DNA from: Phocaeicola faecium
GTDB lineage: Bacteria; Bacteroidota; Bacteroidia; Bacteroidales; Bacteroidaceae
Reading direction: 5' to 3'
NCBI RefSeq assembly: GCF_014837055.1
Contig: NZ_JACSPQ010000001.1
Location: 925,970-989,969 of the forward strand
DNA: 64,000 nt
Shown here: positions 27,812 through 37,768 of the stretch, in pieces
Layout of the letters: each line of letters starts with the position of its first letter
Position numbering within the stretch: the first letter of the stretch is position 1
The notes under the pieces: model-generated
Seen by the model: only the letters and a program-made list of their open reading frames with translations
The model's database searches: none
Told to the model about the DNA's origin: nothing
Program-made: the position numbers and the translations under genes

Positions 27812-28258
27812 ATGAAAAAGTTAGCATTATTAGTAGTAGGTGTTTTGGTTTCCATGCAAGTGATGTTTGCCGACAGCGAAAAGCCGATTGCGTTTGAACA
27901 GCTTCCGCAGGCAGCGCAAACTTTCGTAAAAAAGAACTTCCCGGATGCAAAGGTGGCATTTGTGAAACAGGAGACCGATTTCCTGAAAAAATCGTATGAC
28001 CTTGTATTTATCAACGGCGACAAATTAGAATTTGACAGCGACGGAAACTGGAAAGAAATGAAATGCCGCACGCTTACCGTACCTGCTTCTGCCATCCCCG
28101 CCGGAATCAACAAGTTTGTTACAGAAAATTATCCCGATGCAAAAGTGGTACACATCGAAAAAGACCGTTACGAATACGAAGTGAAACTGTCTAACTTCTG
28201 GGAAATCAAGTTCGACCTCAAATGCAATGTTATCGACTTAGACCGAGACAACGATTAG
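27812..28258 (+). CDS. PepSY-like domain protein, exported
   Basis: A 148-residue secreted protein (signal peptide to VMFA, residue 20) with two tandem copies of a PepSY-like unit: residues about 27-80 (LPQAAQTFVKKNFPDAKVAF, YDLVFINGDKLEFD) and 95-146 (IPAGINKFVTENYPDAKVVH, EYEVKLSNFWEIKFD). This is the Bacteroidetes putative beta-lactamase-inhibitor-like family, of unknown role in the periplasm or at the surface. Transcribed alone and followed by a good terminator. Confidence 0.88.
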   Translation: MKKLALLVVGVLVSMQVMFADSEKPIAFEQLPQAAQTFVKKNFPDAKVAFVKQETDFLKKSYDLVFINGDKLEFDSDGNWKEMKCRTLTVPASAIPAGINKFVTENYPDAKVVHIEKDRYEYEVKLSNFWEIKFDLKCNVIDLDRDND

Positions 28259-28294
28259 TTTCTTAACCACTGTTTGATTAAACCGACGTAAGCC

Positions 28295-28329
28295 ATCGGC
28301 TGTTCCGCCTACCGGAGCAGCCGATTTTT
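28295..28329 (+). terminator. Terminator of the PepSY-like gene
   Basis: ATCGGCTG (28295-28302) pairs with CAGCCGAT (28318-28325), with an inner CCG/CGG extension, followed by a run of T. Confidence 0.85.
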
Positions 28330-28434
28330 GCATATTCCGCAAAGCCACGCACTGCCGCAAACATTCCCTGCTTTTGCTTTGAAATGTTTACAAATTTTCT
28401 TAACTTGCGACTGGAATCCTAAAATACATACGTT

Positions 28435-28977
28435 ATGAAGAAAATCTATTTTTTAATCCTATCGGCGTTTGTCGGTTTCCTCTTTATGCAAAGCTGCAAA
28501 GAAGACGAAACTATAGACGGTTGTGAATTTATAAACTACACTTTTTATGTTGAATTTGTAAACAGCGAAGGAAATCCTGTTGTTACTAAAGCAATGGAAC
28601 CAACAGACTTCTCAATAAAATGTATCAAACCGCTACAAGAATATAAAAATTTCTGGTATACAACTGTTTTTCAAGGGGAAGACAGGCGTTACTATACTCG
28701 ATTTAACCATTCAATAGAAGAACATTTAGACGATAACCGCAACTTCAAATTCGAGGTAAGCTGTGAGCTGTGGAAAGAACCCGTTGTTTTCGATACCGCA
28801 TGGATTCTGGAAGAGGGAGAAGACTACAAAGAAACCCAACTGAAAACCATCACCGTTAATGATGTAGAACTTGAAGCCACTCCTGCCGAAGAATACGCGA
28901 AAGAAGACAGAAATCCGCTATTCAGCCACCAGCCTACCATAAGATTGGTAAGAGTGGTGGTAGACAAGCAACCGTAA
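28435..28977 (+). CDS. Hypothetical lipoprotein, 180 residues
   Basis: Signal peptide ending LFMQSC (Cys21) followed by an acidic tether KEDETIDG. The mature part is predicted mostly beta (YTFYVEFVNSEGNPVV, FKFEVSCELWKEPVVFDTAW) and ends in LVRVVVDK, similar in build to small Bacteroides lipoproteins such as the DUF5034 group, though I am not sure of the family. Possibly a surface or periplasmic binding protein. Single gene, followed by a hairpin. Confidence 0.75.
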   Translation: MKKIYFLILSAFVGFLFMQSCKEDETIDGCEFINYTFYVEFVNSEGNPVVTKAMEPTDFSIKCIKPLQEYKNFWYTTVFQGEDRRYYTRFNHSIEEHLDDNRNFKFEVSCELWKEPVVFDTAWILEEGEDYKETQLKTITVNDVELEATPAEEYAKEDRNPLFSHQPTIRLVRVVVDKQP

Positions 28978-28985
28978 GCCCCCAC

Positions 28986-29025
28986 TTTGTAGGCGTCCGT
29001 CATTCAGTCGGCGAACGCCTACAAA
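28986..29025. terminator. Hairpin after the hypothetical lipoprotein gene
   Basis: TTTGTAGGCGT (28986-28996) pairs perfectly with ACGCCTACAAA (29015-29025). No T-run follows, so termination would be inefficient or bidirectional. Confidence 0.55.
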
Positions 29026-29157
29026 CGCAAATACAACCCGCCTCCCTCACCCCCTCTGCAAGAAAAATTCATCTGTTTCTCCCTATATTCAATATACTTT
29101 TACTATTTTTGGACGCACAAACGAATTATTAATTATCAAAAATAGTAAACCTGCAAA

Positions 29158-31146
29158 ATGAAAGAAGAACTTGAAAAACCGACGGGACTGCCCGATAATG
29201 CGTTCCGTCCGCTTAAACCGGGAGAGAAATACGAACCGCTGATGTCGCCCGGTAAAACTTATCCCGAAGTAACGTTGTGGTCGGTTACGTGGGGCATCAT
29301 CATGGCGGTTATCTTTTCTGCCGCCGCTGCTTATTTAGGATTGAAGGTAGGACAGGTGTTCGAAGCCGCCATCCCTATCGCCATCATCGCGGTAGGCGTA
29401 TCGAGCGCAACTAAACGCAAAGGCGCATTGGGCGAAAACGTAATGATTCAGTCCATCGGAGCTTGTTCGGGAGTTATCGTAGCGGGAGCCATCTTTACCT
29501 TGCCCGCCCTTTATATTCTTCAAGAGAAATATCCCGAAATGACGGTTAACTTCATGCAGATGTTCATCAGTTCGCTGCTGGGTGGCGTATTGGGCATCTT
29601 GTTCCTCATACCGTTCCGCAAATATTTCGTTAAAGAGAAACACGGCGAATATCCTTTCCCCGAAGCTACGGCAAGCACACAGGTATTGGTATCGGGCGAG
29701 AAAGGTGGCGACCAAGCGAAGCCATTGCTGCTGGCGGGACTCATCGGAGGACTGTACGACTTCATAGCCGGAACGTTCGGATGGTGGAACGAGAACTTTA
29801 CGAGCCGTGTGTGCGGCTGGGGCGAGACCATAGCCGACAAAGCGAAATTAGTATTCAAAATCAATACCGGAGCTGCCGTTTTGGGATTGGGCTACATCGT
29901 GGGACTGAAGTATGCCGCCATCATCTGTGCCGGTTCGCTCGCCGTATGGTGGATTATTGTTCCGGGGATGTCGCTGTTCTGGGGCGACCAAGTATTGAAC
30001 GCATGGAACCCTGAAATCACCACTGCCGTAGGAGCCATGTCGCCCGAAGCCATTTTCAGCGAATATGCCAAGAGCATCGGTATAGGTGGTATCGCAATGG
30101 CAGGCATCATCGGTATCGTACGTTCGTGGGGAATCATTAAAAGCGCGATAAGCCTCGCAGCGAAAGAAATGGGCGGAAAGAAAGCAGAAGAAAACGTAGA
30201 GCGCACGCAGAAAGACATTCCGATGAAGATTATCGCTTTCGGGTCAATCTTTACCCTGCTATTGGTGTTGCTGTTCTTCTACTTCGATGTGATGCAAGGC
30301 AATATCCTCCACACCGTGGTAGCCATCCTGCTGGTAGCGGGAATCGCTTTCCTGTTTACCACCGTGGCTGCCAATGCAATCGCCATCGTAGGAACAAATC
30401 CCGTATCGGGCATGACGCTGATGACGCTTATCTTAGCTTCGGTAATCATGGTGGCAGTAGGACTGAACGGTGCGACGGGTATGGTGGCGGCACTTGTAAT
30501 GGGTGGTGTGGTTTGTACGGCGCTCTCAATGGCGGGAGGATTCATTACCGACCTGAAAATCGGATACTGGTTAGGAAGCACTCCCAAGAAACAAGAGAGC
30601 TGGAAATTCCTCGGCACATTGGTGTCGGCAGCTACCGTAGGCGGCGTTATCATGGTGTTGAACGACTCTTACGGATTTACGAGCGGACAATTAGCGGCTC
30701 CGCAAGCCAATGCAATGGCGGCGGTTATCGACCCGCTGATGAACGGTGTAGGCGCTCCGTGGCTGCTGTACGGCATCGGCGCACTGCTGGCTCTCGTACT
30801 GACATTCTGTAAAGTACCCGCACTGGCATTTGCGCTGGGAATGTTTATCCCGCTGGAACTGAACTTACCGTTACTGGTAGGAGGAGCTGTAAACTGGTAT
30901 GTGACGACACGCAGCAAAGACGAAGCCGTAAACAACGCCCGCGGGGAAAAAGGAACGCTGCTGGCATCGGGATTCATAGCCGGCGGTGCACTGATGGGTG
31001 TGGTGAGTGCCATCATGCGTTATTGCGACATCAACTTCGTCAACGAAACATGGCTTGACAACCCGATGAGCGAAGCCGTTTCACTCGTTGTCTACATCCT
31101 GCTTATTACCTTCTTCGTAAAAGCAAGCATGAAACTGAAGAAATAA
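29158..31146 (+). CDS. OPT-family oligopeptide transporter
   Basis: A 662-residue inner-membrane protein with about 15 hydrophobic helices and no soluble domain beyond the N-terminal 40 residues. It fits the oligopeptide transporter (OPT) superfamily, bacterial branch: VTLWSVTWGIIMAVIFSAAA, LGENVMIQSIGACSG, FPEATASTQVL (a conserved FP-E-A segment) and NPVSGMTLMTLILASV. These carriers import small peptides with protons. A -7-like box TATTTTTG is at 29104-29111. It is followed by rpsP, which has its own promoter. Confidence 0.93.
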   Translation: MKEELEKPTGLPDNAFRPLKPGEKYEPLMSPGKTYPEVTLWSVTWGIIMAVIFSAAAAYLGLKVGQVFEAAIPIAIIAVGVSSATKRKGALGENVMIQSIGACSGVIVAGAIFTLPALYILQEKYPEMTVNFMQMFISSLLGGVLGILFLIPFRKYFVKEKHGEYPFPEATASTQVLVSGEKGGDQAKPLLLAGLIGGLYDFIAGTFGWWNENFTSRVCGWGETIADKAKLVFKINTGAAVLGLGYIVGLKYAAIICAGSLAVWWIIVPGMSLFWGDQVLNAWNPEITTAVGAMSPEAIFSEYAKSIGIGGIAMAGIIGIVRSWGIIKSAISLAAKEMGGKKAEENVERTQKDIPMKIIAFGSIFTLLLVLLFFYFDVMQGNILHTVVAILLVAGIAFLFTTVAANAIAIVGTNPVSGMTLMTLILASVIMVAVGLNGATGMVAALVMGGVVCTALSMAGGFITDLKIGYWLGSTPKKQESWKFLGTLVSAATVGGVIMVLNDSYGFTSGQLAAPQANAMAAVIDPLMNGVGAPWLLYGIGALLALVLTFCKVPALAFALGMFIPLELNLPLLVGGAVNWYVTTRSKDEAVNNARGEKGTLLASGFIAGGALMGVVSAIMRYCDINFVNETWLDNPMSEAVSLVVYILLITFFVKASMKLKK

Positions 31147-31160
31147 AAAAAGACTAATCC

Positions 31161-31191
31161 TTTGTCATTCAAAAGAAAAGTCTTACCTTTG
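31161..31191 (+). promoter_or_regulatory. Promoter of rpsP
   Basis: TTTG (31161-31164), 19-bp spacer, TACCTTTG (31184-31191): a full-consensus Bacteroides promoter, as expected for a ribosomal protein gene. Confidence 0.8.
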
Positions 31192-31255
31192 CACCCGCCA
31201 TTACGAGCTAATGGCATAATTCAAATCATTAACATTAAAATTTAACGTTTAAGAA

Positions 31256-31801
31256 ATGGCAACTAAAATCAGATTGCAAAGACGCGGACGCAAAGGTTAT
31301 GCGTTCTATTCTATTGTTATTGCGGATTCAAGAGCACCACGTGATGGTCGGTTTACTGAAAAAATTGGTACTTACAACCCGAATACCAATCCTGCCACAG
31401 TAGATTTGAATTTTGAACGCGCATATTACTGGGTAATGGTAGGTGCGCAACCTACTGACACAGTACGCAACATCCTTTCTCGCGAAGGTGTTTACATGAA
31501 GAAACACTTGATGGGCGGTGTTGCTAAAGGTGCATTCGACGAAGCTACGGCTGAAGCACGTTTCAACGCTTGGAAAGAAAACAAACAAGCCGGTTTGGAA
31601 GCATTGAGAGCTAAAGAAATGGAAGCTAAGAAAGCTGAAGAAAAAGCTCGCTTGGAAGCTGAAAAGAAAGTAAACGAAGAAATCGCTAAGAAAGTAGCTG
31701 AAAAGAAAGCTGCCGAAGCTGCTGCTAAGGCTGAAGCTGAAGCTGCTGCAAACGCAGAAGCTCCCGCTGAAGAAGCTACTGAAGCTCCGGCTGAAGCATA
31801 A
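31256..31801 (+). CDS. rpsP: 30S ribosomal protein S16 with long C-terminal tail
   Basis: Residues 1 to about 80 are a normal S16 ([32 protein letters not shown] [20 protein letters not shown]), which binds 16S rRNA during 30S assembly. The remaining 100 residues are Ala/Glu/Lys-rich, ending in [11 protein letters not shown], and would form a long charged helix or disordered tail. Total 181 residues against about 85 in E. coli; such tails are common in Bacteroidetes S16. Monocistronic with own promoter and terminator. Confidence 0.97.
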   Translation: MATKIRLQRRGRKGYAFYSIVIADSRAPRDGRFTEKIGTYNPNTNPATVDLNFERAYYWVMVGAQPTDTVRNILSREGVYMKKHLMGGVAKGAFDEATAEARFNAWKENKQAGLEALRAKEMEAKKAEEKARLEAEKKVNEEIAKKVAEKKAAEAAAKAEAEAAANAEAPAEEATEAPAEA

Positions 31802-31822
31802 TTCTTCTTACAAGAAAACAGG

Positions 31823-31855
31823 AATGGCTGTCTCTATCAAGAGGCGGCCATTTTT
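31823..31855 (+). terminator. Terminator of rpsP
   Basis: AATGGCTGTCTC (31823-31834) pairs with GAGGCGGCCATT (31841-31852) through ten Watson-Crick and two G-U pairs, followed by TTT. Confidence 0.8.
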
Positions 31856-31950
31856 GCGTTAAAGAGGTTGCCGAAAAGGTCGATTATCGATGAAGTGAGC
31901 TAATTTACAACGAGTTCATTTTAAACCTTTTACACCTTATCCGGGAGCTT

Positions 31951-32040
31951 AAAAAACGCAAGCGGTAGAACTGCCTCGTCTTACGAATAGAAATGGGCAA
32001 CGCATCCGTTAGAACCGGGCAACGCTAACGGTTGCGTTTT
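31951..32040. repeat. 22-nt tandem repeat array C
   Basis: Units at 31955-31976, 31977-31998, 31999-32020 and a last unit 32021-32040. Its ends are AAAAAACGCAA and TTGCGTTTT, again complementary, but with CGCAA/TTGCG where arrays A and D have CGCTAC/GTAGCG, a compensated change. It lies in the 714-bp gap between rpsP and the Oar-like receptor; the rest of that gap shows only chance frames and a promoter near its end. Confidence 0.83.
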
Positions 32041-32384
32041 GCGGGATATTCCGACAAGGAAATTCCCCCTCCGTACTTTCGCCAAACAGTTTCTTCTAAA
32101 TTCAACACAAAAAGCCCGTCAAAACTTACACATCTTTCCCAAGCAACGGGAATCCATCGAAAAAAACAGGCTGATAAAGCGTATAAAAACCGTACACAGA
32201 AACGTTTTCTTCATCTGTATTACGAGATGATTACATTTTGTAATTATTGTTACCCGCCTATTTTCCAAAGAAATACGAACATCAATAAAAGAATTTTGCT
32301 CACTCTGCATTACAAAAAGGTTAATATTCTACCGATTTATTTGTTAAAATAAAACCTAATATACGCTGTATTGAAAAAAATACT

Positions 32385-32392
32385 TAATTTTG
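32385..32392 (+). promoter_or_regulatory. -7 promoter box of the Oar-like receptor
   Basis: TAATTTTG, then C, an exact TAnnTTTG match, giving a leader of about 115 nt before the ATG at 32516. A clear -33 TTTG is not seen. Confidence 0.5.
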
Positions 32393-32515
32393 CATCAAAA
32401 GAAACAAAAATCAATGAAAACCCGCAAGGGAAATAACGAAAACTACTATTGACTAAAGCGAACTATAACAACTTTAAGAAAACAGAGAGACTAAGTATCA
32501 TTTAATCAAACCTTT

Positions 32516-35500
32516 ATGATGAATCAATCTAAATTCTTGATGGCGGCAGTGGCATCTGCAATGACAATATGTGCCAGCGCCCAAGTGACAACTTCCGCAG
32601 TCAGCGGACAAGTTATCGACGAGAACCAAGAACCGGTAATCGGCGCTACAGTGGTAGCTGTTCACGAACCATCCGGTACTATGTATGGAGCGGTAACTAA
32701 CATCGACGGACGATATACCATTCAAGGTATGCGTACCGGAGGTCCATACAAAATCGAGATTACTTACGTCGGTTATAAGAAATCAGCTTATACCGGACTT
32801 TACCTCGAACTGGGTAACACATTGAGCCTGAACGCTACAATGGAACCAAGCAGCGAACTGCTGGACGAAGTGGTAGTAGTTGCTGACGCAAGACCTAACG
32901 CCGGAGCTTCTCAAAACTTCTCAACTCAACGCATCGAAAACACCCCGACGGTAGACCGTAACGTGTATGACATCGTAAAGAACATGCCGATGGCTATGAC
33001 TTATAAAAACGGCGGTATCACGTTTGCAGGCTCAAACAACCGTTATAACAGCTTCCAAATCGACGGTACGGTAAGTAACGACGTATTCGGTCTGGCAGCT
33101 TCGGGTACGAACGGAGGACAGACAGGAGCCAACCCGATTTCAATGGACGCCATTCAGGAAATTCAAGTTGTAGTAGCTCCGTTCGACGTTCGCCAGAGCG
33201 GATTTACAGGAGGAGGTATCAACGCCATCACCAAGCAGGGTACGAACACCACACACGGTTCGGCTTATACTTACTTCAACAACCAAAACATGTATGGCAA
33301 GTACAGCGCCATCCGCGATTACGCCAAGTCGCCCATGGCTCAGCAATACACCCGTACGTTTGGTGGAACATTGGGTGGTGCCATCATCAAAGACAAATTG
33401 TTCTACTTCATAAGTGCAGAAGGCAAGAAAGAATCTTATCCGTCAAGCATTTATCCGGGATATACCAGCAACTATATCACAGCTGATGTAGCTCAACAAA
33501 TAGCTGACAAATATTATGAATATACAGGTATCCAAGAAGGATATGCACAACGTAATGTTGACCAAAAATCATTCGGATTATTAGCCCGTATCGACTGGAA
33601 CATTAACCAAGATCATAAATTGGCCATCCGTTACCAGCATAATAATTCGTATGATGACAACTACAGCCCCGGAACTGACAGTTACAGATTTAACAACAGC
33701 GGTTACCGCATGAATAACAAAACAAACTCTGTCGTAGCTGAGTTGAACTCACATTTGGGACAGAATCTGTATAACGAATTGCGTGCATCGGCAAGTTTCG
33801 TACGCGACCACCGCGACATAGCATACAGTGCTCCGACCGTACAAATCGACAATGTTCCGGGAGGTGACGGCGTATCTTTCATCGAAGCCAACATCGGTAC
33901 AGAATACTCTTCAGGAGCTAACTACCTGAATCAAGATATCTATACATTCGAAGATAACTTGTCATGGTACTTAGGAAAGCATACATTGACCTTTGGTACA
34001 CACAATGAGATTTACCGTATGCAGAATTTGTTCATTCAGGGTTCAAACGGCTCATGGTACTTTGATACGTTGGATGACTTCTTAAATGACCAACCCGACC
34101 GATTCTTCTACAAATATACTGATCCTGAATTAACAGGTGGAGATACCCGTTATGCTCCTGTAATGAAAGCCGGACAATTCGGATTCTATGCTCAGGACAA
34201 ATGGGATATCACTAACAATTTCAACCTGACTTATGGTTTGCGTATTGATATTCCTGTTACGTTCAACTCTCCTTCTACCAACAATGACTTCAATACGTAT
34301 GCAGAAGCTCAAGGCTTCGGTGTAAGAGTAGGCGAAATGCCGAGTGCTAAAGTGATGTTCTCACCGCGTGTTGGTTTCCGCTGGTATACCGACGACAGCC
34401 ACAACACCCTGTTGCGTGGAGGTGTGGGATTGTTCACCGGACGTGTGCCTTTCGTATGGTTGTGTAATGCCTTCAACAACACTGGCGTTGAAATGAAGTC
34501 TGGCAATGTATATTCACAGCAGGACGACAAAGGTAACACTACGGGATATGCACCGTCTTTAGGTCAATATGCTGACAACCCGTTAGGAGCTTTGAACTCT
34601 CAAGCAAGTCAAGCACAACGACAAGACATCGTTACTATCAACAAAGACTTCAAGTTCCCGCAAACTTTACGCGCCAATTTAGCTTTGGAACAACGTTTGC
34701 CGGGTGACATAAAAATGACATTAGAAGGTATCTATTCAAAGACCCTTCATAACGTATTCTTTGAGAACCTTGCCATTACAAGAAGCGGCACAGTATATTC
34801 TATCCCCGGTGTAGAAGCATCGTCAGCTCCTTATTATTCATTCGCGTCAGGCGATTATAACAGTATCATCAACCTGAAGAATACGAATAAGGGATATACT
34901 TACGCGCTGTCTGCCATGTTGGAAAAAAGTTTCAACTTCGGCTTAGACCTATCAGCTTCATATACATTCGGACATGCTAAGTCAGTCAACGACGGAACAA
35001 GTTCTGTAGCAACTTCCAACTGGCAGTACAACTATTCACGTGATACTAACTCAAACGGTGAACTTGGTTTCTCTAAGTTCGATATTCCTCACCGCGTAAT
35101 GGTGCAAGTATCATATAATTCTCCGAAATATTGGAACGGCTGGATGTCTACCAGTTTCTCAGTTATCTACAACGGATTTAATGGCGGACGTTACAGCTTG
35201 ACGATGAACGAATCTACCGACTTCAACGGTGACAGATGGAAAGGAAACAACTTGCTTTACATCCCGACTGATGCAGAATTAGCTCAAATGAACTTTGTAG
35301 ACCAAGAAAGCAACGGCCAAGTTGTAATGACAGCAGAAGAAGGTAGAGAGGCATTTAAGCAATGGATTGAAAACGACAGTTATGCAAAGAACCACCGCGG
35401 ACAGTATGCTGAACGTAACTCAAACCTCAGCCCGTGGGAAAACGAAGTAAATCTCCATTTATCTCAAACCATCCATAACATACAGGGTGTTGGTAAACTG

Positions 35501-35725
35501 GAATTTACATTCGATATCATCAACTTTGCTAACATGCTGAATAAGAAATGGGGTGCAACGTATGGCAATATCTATAACGTTTCACCGGTCAGAGTTACAG
35601 GAATTACCTCCGACAGCAACGGCAACCGTACTCCGACGTTCCAGTATAACAGCAATAACAACATCACTAAGAGCGATGTATCTTCTCGCTGGCACGCTCA
35701 AGTTGGTGTAAGACTGACATTCTAA
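32516..35725 (+). CDS. Oar-like TonB-dependent outer-membrane protein without SusD partner
   Basis: A 1069-residue outer-membrane protein. Signal peptide (MNQSKFLMAAVASAMTICAS), a carboxypeptidase-regulatory domain (about 28-115, SGQVIDENQEPVIGATVV), a plug-like region with ELLDEVVVVADARPNAG, YNSFQIDGTVSND and GGGINAITKQGTN, then a long beta-barrel ending VGVRLTF. The GAPFDV/GGGINAITK-type features fit Oar-like receptors rather than SusC. No SusD gene is adjacent. Ligand unknown; relatives are abundant outer-membrane proteins and the codon use looks optimised. Met at 32519 is an equal start. Confidence 0.88.
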   Translation: MMNQSKFLMAAVASAMTICASAQVTTSAVSGQVIDENQEPVIGATVVAVHEPSGTMYGAVTNIDGRYTIQGMRTGGPYKIEITYVGYKKSAYTGLYLELGNTLSLNATMEPSSELLDEVVVVADARPNAGASQNFSTQRIENTPTVDRNVYDIVKNMPMAMTYKNGGITFAGSNNRYNSFQIDGTVSNDVFGLAASGTNGGQTGANPISMDAIQEIQVVVAPFDVRQSGFTGGGINAITKQGTNTTHGSAYTYFNNQNMYGKYSAIRDYAKSPMAQQYTRTFGGTLGGAIIKDKLFYFISAEGKKESYPSSIYPGYTSNYITADVAQQIADKYYEYTGIQEGYAQRNVDQKSFGLLARIDWNINQDHKLAIRYQHNNSYDDNYSPGTDSYRFNNSGYRMNNKTNSVVAELNSHLGQNLYNELRASASFVRDHRDIAYSAPTVQIDNVPGGDGVSFIEANIGTEYSSGANYLNQDIYTFEDNLSWYLGKHTLTFGTHNEIYRMQNLFIQGSNGSWYFDTLDDFLNDQPDRFFYKYTDPELTGGDTRYAPVMKAGQFGFYAQDKWDITNNFNLTYGLRIDIPVTFNSPSTNNDFNTYAEAQGFGVRVGEMPSAKVMFSPRVGFRWYTDDSHNTLLRGGVGLFTGRVPFVWLCNAFNNTGVEMKSGNVYSQQDDKGNTTGYAPSLGQYADNPLGALNSQASQAQRQDIVTINKDFKFPQTLRANLALEQRLPGDIKMTLEGIYSKTLHNVFFENLAITRSGTVYSIPGVEASSAPYYSFASGDYNSIINLKNTNKGYTYALSAMLEKSFNFGLDLSASYTFGHAKSVNDGTSSVATSNWQYNYSRDTNSNGELGFSKFDIPHRVMVQVSYNSPKYWNGWMSTSFSVIYNGFNGGRYSLTMNESTDFNGDRWKGNNLLYIPTDAELAQMNFVDQESNGQVVMTAEEGREAFKQWIENDSYAKNHRGQYAERNSNLSPWENEVNLHLSQTIHNIQGVGKLEFTFDIINFANMLNKKWGATYGNIYNVSPVRVTGITSDSNGNRTPTFQYNSNNNITKSDVSSRWHAQVGVRLTF

Positions 35726-35841
35726 TCTTTATTTGATATCTCATTTTTACAATCAGGCACGGATTGCACCGGGTACACCTCAACAGACAAATGTGTTACC
35801 GATGCAGTTCGTGCCTGAAACATTTAAATACCTCATCAGTT

Positions 35842-37035
35842 ATGAAAAGACCCCTTTTATTGTTTACTCTGCTTCTGCTGCTTTCACCCCTCGCAGCCGG
35901 GAACAAGCATTATACAGTTATCGTGTCGCTCGACGGATTCCGATGGGATTACGTCAAGATGTATCACACACCGTTCTTCGACCGCATGGCGGCAGAGGGC
36001 GTACAGGCTGTTATGACTCCCTCGTTTCCTTCGAAGACATTTCCTAACCACTACACGCTTGCCACCGGGCTTTATCCCGACCACCACGGCATCGTGGCCA
36101 ACTCGTTTTGGCATCCCGAAAAAAAGAAGTTATATTCGATGAGTGATTCCGAGACCCGAAACGATGCTTCTTTTTACGGGGGAGAACCTATCTGGATTAC
36201 AGCACAACGGCAAGGGGTGAAAACCGGAAATGTGTATTGGGTAGGTTCGGACATTGCTGTCAAAGGACAATATCCTACATACTATGAAGTGTATGCTCAT
36301 ACACCGCGCCTGAACTACGCGGAACGTGTGGCAAAGGTTTTGGAATTGCTAAAGAAACCGGAGACAGACCGTCCGCAACTCATTATGGCGTATTTCGAAG
36401 ACCCTGACCACTACGGACATTCATTCAGTCCTCACAGTGCCGAAACGCGCCAATGTATCACCGAACTTGATGCGCTGATGAAGCAACTGTGGGAGGGTAT
36501 TCAAACGCTTCCATTCGGCAAAGATGTCAATCTGATTGTTACTTCCGACCACGGCATGGCTACTGTAAGTCCCGACCGCTGTGTATCCGTCACCCAACGT
36601 TTAAAGCCCGAATGGTATAAGCGCATAGAAGGCAATCTGCCTGCCCAGATTTATGCTGAGGAGGAATATCATGACTCCATCTATCAGGCATTACAAGGGT
36701 TAGACCACGTACGGGTATGGAAAAAAGGCAAGATTCCTGCTTACTTGCATTACGGAACGAATCCTTCGGTGGGAGACATCGTGGTAGTCCCCGACTTGGG
36801 ATGGTTAGTGACCGACAAAACAGATTTCCGGGTTGGCGGTGCTCACGGATTCGACCCTACGTATGACGACATGCAGGTCATGTTCCGTGCCTGCGGTCCT
36901 GATTTCAAAAAAGGCTACGAAGCACCTAAATTTCCGAACGTTTGCATCTACTCGCTCTTGGCTCACTTACTCCACATCACTCCCGCTCCCACCGACGGCA
37001 GTCTGGATGCTGTAAGAAACATGTTGGCAGAGTAA
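35842..37035 (+). CDS. Ectonucleotide pyrophosphatase/phosphodiesterase family protein
   Basis: An intact alkaline-phosphatase-superfamily enzyme of about 397 residues. The frame opens at 35764, but MKRPLLLFTLLLLLSPLAAG at 35842 is a perfect signal peptide start. Zinc ligands and nucleophile are all present: Asp in VSLDGFRWDY, Thr in FPSKTFPNHYT, DPDHYGH, SDHGM and the His of GAHGFDP. It should hydrolyse nucleotide phosphodiester or pyrophosphate bonds in the periplasm. It contrasts with the degenerate relative beside secA. Convergent with the DUF4923 gene. Confidence 0.92.
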   Translation: MKRPLLLFTLLLLLSPLAAGNKHYTVIVSLDGFRWDYVKMYHTPFFDRMAAEGVQAVMTPSFPSKTFPNHYTLATGLYPDHHGIVANSFWHPEKKKLYSMSDSETRNDASFYGGEPIWITAQRQGVKTGNVYWVGSDIAVKGQYPTYYEVYAHTPRLNYAERVAKVLELLKKPETDRPQLIMAYFEDPDHYGHSFSPHSAETRQCITELDALMKQLWEGIQTLPFGKDVNLIVTSDHGMATVSPDRCVSVTQRLKPEWYKRIEGNLPAQIYAEEEYHDSIYQALQGLDHVRVWKKGKIPAYLHYGTNPSVGDIVVVPDLGWLVTDKTDFRVGGAHGFDPTYDDMQVMFRACGPDFKKGYEAPKFPNVCIYSLLAHLLHITPAPTDGSLDAVRNMLAE

Positions 37036-37053
37036 AATACATTCACTGAGGAC

Positions 37054-37102
37054 AAAAAAATCAGCGGACGAATGTGGCATATATACATCCACTTCGTCCG
37101 CT
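37054..37102 (-). terminator. Terminator between convergent genes
   Basis: AGCGGACGAA (37063-37072) pairs with TTCGTCCGCT (37093-37102), with inner GTGG/CCAC. On the minus strand it is followed by seven T (37054-37060), so it ends DUF4923 transcripts; the stem may also stop those from the plus strand. Confidence 0.8.
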
Positions 37103-37127
37103 AACTTATAAATGGCTTCTATGTTTC

Positions 37128-37736
37128 TTACTGCTTTTTCATCTCAAAGCCCAACAGCAAGCCATCGTATTCTTTCAGCAACGAATTGGCAGTGCTGACA
37201 GCCGAGTTAGATGAACTGTTTGAAACCTTTCCCAATATCGACTGGGCGAGCGACATCACCTTGTCAGCCTTAAAGAAAAGGCTCAGTTTATCACCTGTCA
37301 ATCCTTTCGAAGCCACCATATTCATCTTTATGCCCAAACGTGTTTTCAGCGTCAGTTCGCCCGACTCGGCATTGTAGCTGTACGTTCCGTTAGTTGTACG
37401 TCCGCCCACTACCGATGTATACGTGCTGTCTGCGTTAAACGTATATGTAGTTCCCTCCTTAAAACCGAGCGTATTTAAAATACCGCTCATTTTATCTTCC
37501 ACTTTTTGGGCAGCAACCTCTCCGCCGGCTTTCGCCAACAGATTATCACTCTCAAATTTGCAGTCGGGGCCCACAAACGTCCATGTACCTTCTATCGAAC
37601 TGCTTGTTCCGCTTACTTTGTTGCCTACCACCTTTGCCACTCCGGAAAGAATTGACTTTAAATCCTGAGCAGGCAGTTGGTTTACTCCGAAACAGAGCAA
37701 ACAAGCCAACAAAACACCTCCAAACAATCTTTTCAT
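37128..37736 (-). CDS. DUF4923 family protein (lipocalin-like)
   Basis: A 202-residue exported protein: signal peptide ending LPAQ (residue 24), then a beta-rich domain from SIEGTWTFVGPDCKFES to LSLFFKADKVM that fits the DUF4923/lipocalin-like group of Bacteroidetes. A short C-terminal helix (SAVSTANSLLKEYDGLLLGFEMKKQ, shown here only in part: SLLKEYDGLLLGFEM) ends it. Function unknown, probably periplasmic. Single gene with its own terminator; its upstream region contains a MITE-like element. Confidence 0.85.
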   Translation of the reverse strand: MKRLFGGVLLACLLCFGVNQLPAQDLKSILSGVAKVVGNKVSGTSSSIEGTWTFVGPDCKFESDNLLAKAGGEVAAQKVEDKMSGILNTLGFKEGTTYTFNADSTYTSVVGGRTTNGTYSYNAESGELTLKTRLGIKMNMVASKGLTGDKLSLFFKADKVMSLAQSILGKVSNSSSNSAVSTANSLLKEYDGLLLGFEMKKQ

Positions 37737-37768
37737 AGTTTTTACCTCCTATTTTTTATTCATAACGG

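Noticed and set aside
32032..32352. 106-codon ORF between rpsP and the Oar-like receptor
   Set aside because: It overlaps repeat array C, competes with a second frame, lacks promoter and motifs, and ends in low-complexity AT-rich sequence.
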